64,000 bases of DNA from assembly GCA_020055655.1 (NCBI GenBank), contig JAIPUR010000003.1:111616-175615 (forward strand), written 5' to 3'. Position numbers and translations under genes: made by a program. Of the stretch, positions 29,107 through 35,408 are shown piece by piece. Numbering within the stretch: position 1 is the first letter of the stretch; each line of letters starts with the position of its first letter. The stretch comes from Methanosarcinaceae archaeon. GTDB lineage: Archaea > Halobacteriota > Methanosarcinia > Methanosarcinales > Methanosarcinaceae. The notes under the pieces are model-generated. The model searched no databases and was not told the DNA's origin. It saw only the letters and a list, made by a program, of their open reading frames with translations.

Positions 29107-30056
29107 CAATAGTTAAAATCGGAGATTCCAGAGAATTAATACACACACTTGATGATTCAAGTATAGATTGTGTGATGACCAGCCCACCGTATTGGGGGCT
29201 ACGTGACTATGGACATGATAACCAAATGGGTTTAGAGAACACTCCCGAAGAATATCTTGATAACATGGTTGGTTTGTTTTCGGATATAAAAGATAAATTA
29301 AAGCCAGATGGTAATTGCTTTGTTAATTTGGGCGATACATACAATGGCACGAAAAAAGGCAACAAGTGTTTAAAAAACAACATGGTAAACACAGAAGGGT
29401 TTACAAAACAAAAAAGTAACATTCCAGATAAGTGTTTATGTATGATACCTGAACGCTTCGCATGGCAGATGATACAAACCGGATGGATACTCAGAAACAA
29501 GATAATATGGTACAAGCCCAACCACATGCCAGAAAGTGTCACGGATAGACTAACAAAGTCATACGAAGTTATTTATCATTTTGTGAAATTACAGAAGTAC
29601 TACTATGATTTGGATGCTATCAGAGAACTACATAAGACAATGGAAAATAGACCATCAGGTATGGCCAGAAGTCAAAAATACAATGGTAAGTATAAAGGCA
29701 GTTCAATAAATCCTGAAATATCAAGCAGTCCTAGAGCACGGAATACACGTGAACACTATAACGGAAATGATAATAATCCATTAGGTAAAAACCCCGGTGA
29801 TGTATGGCATATCAACACAAAACCATATTCAAAAGCACATTTTGCAGTATATCCACTTGAATTGATAAGACGACCAATACTTGCAGGTTGTCCGGTTGGG
29901 GGGGTTGTTCTTGATCCGTTCGGTGGTTCTGGCACAACGGCGGAGTTTTGTAGGAAGAACCAGAGGGATTGTATTATTTTTGAATTGAATCCAGAGTATG
30001 AACAGTTAATAAAAGACAGGACTATGTTAGATACTCCTGACATTACCTCATTTTAA
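29103..30056 (+). CDS. DNA methyltransferase (beta-class, N4-cytosine or N6-adenine)
   Basis: A 317-residue site-specific DNA methyltransferase. The catalytic TSPPYW motif is at residues 26-31 and the SAM-binding LDPFGGSGTTAEF is near residue 275, the order of beta-class enzymes. SPPY favours N4-cytosine, though adenine enzymes with this motif exist. Between them is a variable target-recognition stretch. The ATG overlaps the cysteate synthase stop and the gene has no own promoter visible, so it may depend on read-through. It is the first gene inside the virus boundary; it could protect viral DNA from restriction or pair with the nuclease at 30272. Confidence 0.9.
   Translation: MTIVKIGDSRELIHTLDDSSIDCVMTSPPYWGLRDYGHDNQMGLENTPEEYLDNMVGLFSDIKDKLKPDGNCFVNLGDTYNGTKKGNKCLKNNMVNTEGFTKQKSNIPDKCLCMIPERFAWQMIQTGWILRNKIIWYKPNHMPESVTDRLTKSYEVIYHFVKLQKYYYDLDAIRELHKTMENRPSGMARSQKYNGKYKGSSINPEISSSPRARNTREHYNGNDNNPLGKNPGDVWHINTKPYSKAHFAVYPLELIRRPILAGCPVGGVVLDPFGGSGTTAEFCRKNQRDCIIFELNPEYEQLIKDRTMLDTPDITSF
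30024..30046 (+). repeat. Right copy of the 23-bp direct repeat
   Basis: Matches 29061-29083 with one substitution and forms the last codons of the methyltransferase gene (MLDTPDIT). The two copies bracket the methyltransferase with a 963-base period, so recombination between them would remove precisely that gene. Confidence 0.7.
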
Positions 30057-30077
30057 TTCATTTTTTTTATTTTTTGT

Positions 30078-30135
30078 GTATTGTATTGGGTGCAATACAT
30101 GGGTATTTATACTATAACTGTTATAGTGGGTATTG
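30078..30135 (+). promoter_or_regulatory. Operator-promoter with GTATTG half-sites and a perfect palindrome
   Basis: GTATTG occurs four times here, overlapping at 30078-30083 and 30083-30088, inverted as CAATAC at 30093-30098, and again at 30130-30135. A perfect 17-base palindrome, ACTATAAC-T-GTTATAGT, spans 30111-30127, immediately after a TATA-like GGTATTTATAC at 30102-30112. A repressor bound here would block the promoter of the 30143 gene. The half-site CAATAC/GTATTG recurs as a perfect palindrome at 57818-57832. Confidence 0.6.
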
Positions 30136-30142
30136 TGATTAT

Positions 30143-30268
30143 ATGGTAGATAAAACAACTATTCAAATAACAAAAACAACACAGAAGCGAATATGTGAAC
30201 ATGGAAAAAAGGGAGAAACATACGATCAGATAATTAACCATATACTTGATGTTATAGAGGAAGTGTAA
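30143..30268 (+). CDS. Small ribbon-helix-helix/antitoxin-like protein (putative repressor)
   Basis: A 41-residue protein with a beta strand and two helices: TTIQITKTTQKRICEHGKKGETYDQIINHILDVIEEV. The pattern strand-TQKRI-GKKGETYDQIINHIL is the archaeal antitoxin-like type (VapB/DUF7557-like). I reject the longer frame from 30074 as it would start in front of the operator and has no ribosome site. It is followed after three bases by the nuclease gene. As the first gene after a dense operator it is a candidate autorepressor of the replication block. Confidence 0.65.
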   Translation: MVDKTTIQITKTTQKRICEHGKKGETYDQIINHILDVIEEV

Positions 30269-30271
30269 AAT

Positions 30272-30877
30272 ATGGATATTAGCGAAGAACAAGTGAAACA
30301 ACAACTATCCACTTGGCTAAACGCATACGGATGTGAGATATGGTGGGAGAAAACAAATCAACACTGTTATCCAATATTCAAAACAAAAACAAATAACATT
30401 GGAACGGTTGAGAAGCCAGACATTGCTATCAAATACCATGACAAATATTACATGTGTGAAGTTAAGAATGCGGACAAAAGTAGCAACGTGTATGATTCAT
30501 TTCCGCAGATTCTTAGATATGCAAGCGGCGATTTTGAATATTACATTGACGATGAACTGATTGAACCATGTGGGTATTTTGTTGCAACACAATATAGCAT
30601 TGCAGGCCATTTGTTTAATCCAGATGTTGAAGTACTTGTTACATACGATCAAATGTCAGAGAGCCGTAAAAAAGCCATTGAACACGGACAACTTCCAACG
30701 GATGAATACAGCATGACAGAGCAGTTTACACGTGAACTGTGGAGAATGGCAGCCGAGTATAACATAGGTGTTAAAATTGGTGCAATACTAAGCGAGAAAC
30801 TCAATTACGAACATTCAGTGGCACCGATGTTACAATTTAAGGAAGGCAAAAAACAGGGGGTCACCGTATGGAAATAA
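30272..30877 (+). CDS. PD-(D/E)XK-fold nuclease
   Basis: A 201-residue protein. The catalytic pattern is readable: EKPDIAIKYHDKYYMCEVKNAD gives D-(n)-E-x-K, the PD-(D/E)XK core. An N-terminal helix begins EEQVKQQLSTWLNAYGCEIWWE and the C-terminus is mixed. It overlaps the primase gene by 10 bases, so the two are coupled. It could be a resolvase/recombination nuclease for viral replication, or the restriction half that goes with the methyltransferase. Nothing in the sequence decides this. Confidence 0.75.
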   Translation: MDISEEQVKQQLSTWLNAYGCEIWWEKTNQHCYPIFKTKTNNIGTVEKPDIAIKYHDKYYMCEVKNADKSSNVYDSFPQILRYASGDFEYYIDDELIEPCGYFVATQYSIAGHLFNPDVEVLVTYDQMSESRKKAIEHGQLPTDEYSMTEQFTRELWRMAAEYNIGVKIGAILSEKLNYEHSVAPMLQFKEGKKQGVTVWK

Positions 30878-33597
30878 TGACGAAACCAGAAGAATTTGAA
30901 AAATTTCACAGACTATTAACAAAGGACAATTCAGAATATGAGCCTTTTTATTTCCCACTAGAAACAAACGGAAAAGATCCAATAAGCAACATATCATGGA
31001 AAAAGAACAGGAGAACATACGACCAGGCACTTGAATTAATGCACAATGGTTACAACATAGGCATTGCAGCCACGGACAAAGACAAGCTGGTAATTGTTGA
31101 CGTGGATGATTTAGAAGTTGTGGGAGAAATTAAACCCACATTGACAAACCAATCTAGGAAGAGAATTGGCAGACACGGTTTTTATTTTTCTGATGACAAG
31201 GTATCTAACAATGTATTTGATAACTCTGCAAAACAGAACATAGCAACGGAAGATTACGGAGAGGTAAGGTCAAACTGGCAATATGTAGTAGCACCCGGGT
31301 CATATGTACCGTGTGCACCAGAGGAAATAGAAAGGATACCAGAAACAGACCGCGCAAACGCTGGATTGTACACTGTTATGATTGAACATAGTGTAAGCAA
31401 CATAACATATGATGAACTTCCGCAAACATACCGTACTTGTCTTGAAAACAAAAGAGAAGCACACATAGCAGCTACAACACGAAAAGACAACAAAAGGAAA
31501 AAGACAGTTGATGATACAAATGGTTCACGGTCTGCAATGTGGGATTTGACAGTTCACGATATATTCGACAAGTCAAACAGTAACAGCGCAAGGTTTCCAT
31601 CACCATTCCACGGAAGTAAAACATACAAAGATACATCAATCAATCACGATTTGTTGCACTGTTGGAGACACAACGTAAGCCACAACGCGTTAAGTTGTAT
31701 TGCTGTTATGTCTGGTCTATCAACTTGCAGCCAAGCAGGGCACGGCCACAATGGTGGCGGTATACCAAACATTGATTATTCAGATGGAGAAGTACAATAC
31801 ACATTGTGGAGATATGCAAAGGACAACGCATATATACCACAGGACGACCCGATGCCTTCAAAAGCACTTGCTTATTATGCTGCAAAGGAAGGATACTGCA
31901 ACGTAGATGATGTGGAAGACGAGTGGAAACTACCAACGGCAGTATACAACGAAGTTATCAAAACAGATGATTTCAATACTGGTAGAAAGAAACTTAATGA
32001 CAACCGTATACAAAAAAGAGTGAAAGAATCCATTAATGATCCTATGGATATAGCAATGTCATTACAGCAGACTAATCCTATTTGGTTCGATAGAAGCCGT
32101 AATATATGGATGTGGGATAATGACTTGCTTATATACAATCGAATAGACGAAACTGATGTATTATGCCAGATAAACTCGGTTATGGAAGTATCTGAGATAT
32201 ATAAATCACATGTGAAAAATGAAATTATGGAATCCATACGAATAACTGGTAGATACAGAAACGTACAGGAAACACCTAGAACATGGATACAATTTCATAA
32301 CACAGTGGTTGATATTGAAAACATGAATACATTCAGACCTAGGCCAGAATATTTCCATGCCGCAAAAATACCGCATGATTATGGTACATCGGATGACACA
32401 CCAACAATTGATAAACTGTTTACAGATTGGGTGGGTGAAGAGCACAAAGAGACACTATACGAAATATGCGCATATTGTCTTTTTGATTCATATCCAATAC
32501 ACAGGATTTTCACACTTATAGGAACCGGTCGAAATGGAAAAGGACAGTTTATGACACTTCTGAGAAGGTTCATAGGGGTTGAAAACTGTGTTTCCACGGA
32601 CCTTGACAGGATTGCAAGTTCACGCTTCGAAACTGCAAAACTGTATAAGAAAAAAGCAGCTTTCATAGGCGAAACAAATTTTAGCACTATGTCAAGGACA
32701 AACATGCTAAAAATGTTATCAGGTGAAGACTCTGTACCTGGTGAATTCAAAGGTCGGGATGGTTTTGATTTTGTAAACCATGCAAAAATAGTCATAGCAA
32801 CTAATTCATTGCCAGAAACCACTGATAAAACTGAGGGTTTTTACCGTAGGTGGATGATCATAGACTTCTGCAATAAGTTCCAAGAAGGCAAGGATATAAT
32901 TAACGAAATACCGGAGAAAGAATACGCCAATCTGTGCAAAAAGTGCACAATAAAACTTAACAGATTGATAAAAGAAGGTAAGTTTACAAACGAAGGATCT
33001 GTTTCTGAGAGAGCTGCAATGTACGAAGCCAAGTCTAACCCTCTGAATAAATTCATAGAGGACACATGTATTTTAGACGTCAATGCGAAAACACCTCATT
33101 GGTTTATTTACGAGAAATTTAAAGAACATTGTGAAGTAGCTGGTCATAGAATACTAACTAAGAAAGAATTTACACAAAGGCTTAAAAGTTCTGGATACAG
33201 TACCAAGCCACAATGTAAATTTAATACCGAGTTAGTAAAACTTTACAAGGGAGATAACAACGAAATAAAACCGGCAAATTGGATGGCAATAGAAGGGTTT
33301 ATGTGGAATTTTGATAGGGAAGGTAGGCAAGGTAGCCAAAGTAGCCATGAACCCCACTCTGTTTCACACATACGAAGACAGAGTGAAAAAGTGCCTACTT
33401 TGGCTACTTCGACTACCTATAACAATTACGAAAATATTGCAATAGTTAGAGATTTTACAATCGTGCCTATTCCACATATAGAATTGATAAAAAAATTGTA
33501 CAAAGTTGGAATGTCTAATCCTGATGCAATTGTGCAAAAGCTCAGAGAATCAGGGGAACTTGTAAAACACAATGAAATGATAAAATGGAATAAATGA
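30868..33597 (+). CDS. Primase-polymerase / SF3 (D5-like) helicase, replication initiator
   Basis: A 909-residue replication protein. Residues about 25-210 are an archaeo-eukaryotic prim-pol domain: metal motif VIVDVDD (77-81), GRHGFYFS (101-108) and YVVAPGSYV. A Cys/His segment near residue 260 (HDLLHCWRHNVSHNALSC) could bind zinc. The superfamily 3 helicase follows: Walker A GTGRNGKGQ (552-560), Walker B AAFIGETN, sensor VIATNSLPETTDKTEGFYRRW. A linker encoded by tandem 9-mers then leads to a C-terminal winged-helix-like segment. This suite replicates plasmids and viruses autonomously. A second in-frame ATG lies three codons downstream. Confidence 0.92.
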   Translation: MEIMTKPEEFEKFHRLLTKDNSEYEPFYFPLETNGKDPISNISWKKNRRTYDQALELMHNGYNIGIAATDKDKLVIVDVDDLEVVGEIKPTLTNQSRKRIGRHGFYFSDDKVSNNVFDNSAKQNIATEDYGEVRSNWQYVVAPGSYVPCAPEEIERIPETDRANAGLYTVMIEHSVSNITYDELPQTYRTCLENKREAHIAATTRKDNKRKKTVDDTNGSRSAMWDLTVHDIFDKSNSNSARFPSPFHGSKTYKDTSINHDLLHCWRHNVSHNALSCIAVMSGLSTCSQAGHGHNGGGIPNIDYSDGEVQYTLWRYAKDNAYIPQDDPMPSKALAYYAAKEGYCNVDDVEDEWKLPTAVYNEVIKTDDFNTGRKKLNDNRIQKRVKESINDPMDIAMSLQQTNPIWFDRSRNIWMWDNDLLIYNRIDETDVLCQINSVMEVSEIYKSHVKNEIMESIRITGRYRNVQETPRTWIQFHNTVVDIENMNTFRPRPEYFHAAKIPHDYGTSDDTPTIDKLFTDWVGEEHKETLYEICAYCLFDSYPIHRIFTLIGTGRNGKGQFMTLLRRFIGVENCVSTDLDRIASSRFETAKLYKKKAAFIGETNFSTMSRTNMLKMLSGEDSVPGEFKGRDGFDFVNHAKIVIATNSLPETTDKTEGFYRRWMIIDFCNKFQEGKDIINEIPEKEYANLCKKCTIKLNRLIKEGKFTNEGSVSERAAMYEAKSNPLNKFIEDTCILDVNAKTPHWFIYEKFKEHCEVAGHRILTKKEFTQRLKSSGYSTKPQCKFNTELVKLYKGDNNEIKPANWMAIEGFMWNFDREGRQGSQSSHEPHSVSHIRRQSEKVPTLATSTTYNNYENIAIVRDFTIVPIPHIELIKKLYKVGMSNPDAIVQKLRESGELVKHNEMIKWNK
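33321..33418 (+). repeat. Inverted array of tandem 9-mers inside the primase-helicase gene
   Basis: Three adjacent 9-mers of the form AGGTAGCCA run at 33321-33347. Three copies of the complementary form (TGCCTACTT, TGGCTACTT, CGACTACCT) run at 33392-33418. The arms match at 23 of 27 positions. A second perfect stem, CACTCTGT/ACAGAGTG (33355-33362 and 33378-33385), is nested inside. In the protein it codes for a low-complexity linker. Candidate iterons of a replication origin. Confidence 0.7.
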
Positions 33598-33614
33598 TAA
33601 AATAGGTGAACACA

Positions 33615-34100
33615 ATGAGACCACATAAACACAACAAAACAAAAATGAAAGAATTGTACGATGCAGGAATGACAGATAAGGAAATCACAATTGAAATGGG
33701 ATGCAATCGCACAACAGTGTACACATGGAGAAAGAAGAACGGTTTACCAGTAAACATAAAATCAAAAATAAGATGTCCTGGGTGCAATAGTACAAGCATA
33801 CTGTATGTAAAAGGAAAGTATTCAAATAAAAATCTCCCATGCGAGTTCAAAAACGTTCCACATAATCACTGCAATCGGTGTGGTTTGAGATTTGGGAAGG
33901 AAACACCAAAAAGCAAACCTGAAACTGCATTTAAAAGTTTTTACAAAAGCGACAATCTCATAGACATAAGTGGTATAGGTATAAACCAATTCAGACGGGT
34001 GAGAGTATCCACAGTCACTAACAAGACGGTGGTCGAATGGGGTATACAGGTAGGCGGGAAGAACGGCGGAGAACTGCTTAATGAAAGTGTGGTGATCTAA
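33615..34100 (+). CDS. HTH and zinc-ribbon DNA-binding protein
   Basis: A 161-residue protein. Residues 1-45 form a resolvase-type helix-turn-helix (KMKELYDAGMTDKEITIEMGCNRTTVYTWRKKNG). Residues 55-95 form a zinc-binding domain with CPGC and, after a spacer, CNRCGLRFG. The remainder is beta-rich. GGTGA five bases before ATG 33615 fixes the start; the GTG at 33606 is less likely. Probably a viral transcription regulator or origin-binding protein, acting next to the replication gene. Confidence 0.75.
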   Translation: MRPHKHNKTKMKELYDAGMTDKEITIEMGCNRTTVYTWRKKNGLPVNIKSKIRCPGCNSTSILYVKGKYSNKNLPCEFKNVPHNHCNRCGLRFGKETPKSKPETAFKSFYKSDNLIDISGIGINQFRRVRVSTVTNKTVVEWGIQVGGKNGGELLNESVVI

Positions 34101-34487
34101 CTGGTCTTAAAAAAAAACGTCTTTCTTTTTTACATTAACTTAATAACCATCCCATAATAGCTTTGAACGTTGTTTTTAGCGCATTCATTGCATTTTAATT
34201 ATTTTTTCGTATAATTCCATGCTAAACATCTAAGACGTCTTAAATCGCTTTATTTTGTGGGTATCTTTTAGAAACTATTGATTATAAATAAAATAAAAAC
34301 CTTTTATATATTACTGACAGAAACACAGCATACCACCAAAAAAAAAGAAAACTGATCAAACGTGTGTTTCTTTAATCCTTCTTTGTGTTTCTGTCGGTGC
34401 TCCCTGAAAGCAAAAACTCCTAAAAACGAATGATGCGTGGTTTCTCCACTTATTTTCCACGCATCAATATTCTCCTAAAGTGATAAT
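34101..34487 (+). other. 387-base noncoding region with inverted repeats and a strong hairpin
   Basis: No gene is visible. The region opens with a T-rich terminator-like tract (34125-34132). A TATA-like CTTTTATATATT (34301-34312) follows. An inverted repeat pairs 34313-34327 with 34384-34398 (14 of 15 matches, AGAAACACA/TGTGTTTCT), with a third copy of TGTGTTTCT at 34363-34371. A perfect 10-base stem, TGATGCGTGG/CCACGCATCA, with a 16-base loop lies at 34431-34466. It follows the replication genes, so it may be an origin, or a short noncoding RNA starting near 34335 and ending at the hairpin. Confidence 0.6.
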
Positions 34488-34739
34488 ATGACAGTAATTA
34501 ATTTAAAATATGATTCAGAAGAACACACCGAGTTAAAAGAAATTAAAAATAAACTCGGCACAGACTGGTCTAATGCAGTAGCCACGTGTATGTATCAAAC
34601 TGATTTTTTTATGACGCTGTGTACAACATATGGACTCGGTGATATTACAGACCTCAATACATCGCGTAAGATAGCGGATGCATTAGAGTTTTATGCAATT
34701 TTAGATTATAACAATTGTCGTGATATAAATGAGGATTAA
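34488..34739 (+). CDS. Small protein of unknown function, 83 aa
   Basis: GTGATA ahead of ATG 34488 supports it. Acidic, probably helical, no membrane helix or cysteine pattern beyond isolated residues. INLKYDSEEHTELKEIKNKLGTDWSNAVATC at the start resembles a ribbon-helix-helix layout but the match is weak. It sits just after the 34431-34466 hairpin. Family not recognised. Confidence 0.6.
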   Translation: MTVINLKYDSEEHTELKEIKNKLGTDWSNAVATCMYQTDFFMTLCTTYGLGDITDLNTSRKIADALEFYAILDYNNCRDINED

Positions 34740-34872
34740 ACATAACTTCCTGAAATTCAAATACATAACATTACTCAAACTCATGCTATTGTGCCAATCT
34801 TTATTATCAAAAAGCATTGTACAGCATGTTATTAGCAAGTTGAATTGGATTGGTCGGAAGATCCGGCCGAGT

Positions 34873-34884
34873 AAATATTTAAAC
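34873..34884 (+). promoter_or_regulatory. TATA box ahead of the 34904 gene
   Basis: AAATATTTAAAC centred 25 bases before a GGTGAT ribosome site and the ATG at 34904, so transcription would start just before the ribosome site. Confidence 0.5.
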
Positions 34885-34903
34885 CCATAAAACAATAGGT
34901 GAT

Positions 34904-35248
34904 ATGATGACATATGAACCCGTGTCTTTGACACAACTAACTGGAAACCTGACAGCATACTACTTTTTACAAGGCCTCGGTGCTTTATTCATTATGGTTG
35001 TTGTGGGTCTAATTACATATAGAGTTTATAAATGGATTTTCATAGAACTTGAAAAGCTATCTGAAAGGTCAGACGCAAAAACATACTACTGGTCAAACGT
35101 TTATGCACTCAAAACCGGAATGATAAAAAAGATTGCAGATGAAAAAGAAGTCAACCTTATATTTCCACCCGAGAACATTAAAAATATGACTATTGATGAT
35201 GCATATAATGAAATGCTTGGGGATGTGCAGAATGATATGAAGAAATGA
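34904..35248 (+). CDS. Single-pass membrane protein, 114 aa
   Basis: GGTGATATG precedes two adjacent ATG codons. A strong hydrophobic helix YYFLQGLGALFIMVVVGLITYRVYKWIF covers residues 20-46, followed by a charged cytoplasmic-type tail. It overlaps the start of a 32-residue membrane peptide gene by ATGA. First gene of the structural block. Function unknown. Confidence 0.7.
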   Translation: MMTYEPVSLTQLTGNLTAYYFLQGLGALFIMVVVGLITYRVYKWIFIELEKLSERSDAKTYYWSNVYALKTGMIKKIADEKEVNLIFPPENIKNMTIDDAYNEMLGDVQNDMKK

Positions 35249-35343
35249 ATAAACGTATAATTATTATTATTTTTTCTATTTTTTACATACTTATATTATT
35301 CTATCTGGTATGGTCATTCGGTGCATCAGTTCAGATTATGTAA
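35245..35343 (+). CDS. 32-residue membrane peptide
   Basis: An ATG inside the stop of the preceding gene (ATGA) starts MNKRIIIIIFSIFYILILFYLVWSFGASVQIM. One transmembrane helix with a basic N-terminus. Very short, but stop-start overlap is the standard junction of this virus. Confidence 0.5.
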   Translation: MNKRIIIIIFSIFYILILFYLVWSFGASVQIM

Positions 35344-35356
35344 TAGAAAGTTGTAT

Positions 35357-35367
35357 ATTATATAAAC
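35357..35367 (+). promoter_or_regulatory. TATA box of the first large spike gene
   Basis: ATTATATAAAC lies 42 bases before the ATG at 35409, giving a leader of about 20 bases. Confidence 0.5.
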
Positions 35368-35408
35368 GCATTATATCTTAATATGGACTTTATAATGAGG
35401 ATGTTATC

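Noticed and set aside
30074..30142. N-terminal extension of the RHH-like protein
   Set aside because: It would translate the operator palindrome and has no ribosome site; the ATG at 30143 starts the typical strand.
33321..33418. CRISPR-like array
   Set aside because: The units are 9 bases, adjacent and inverted, without spacers; no array with repeats and spacers is visible anywhere in the window.
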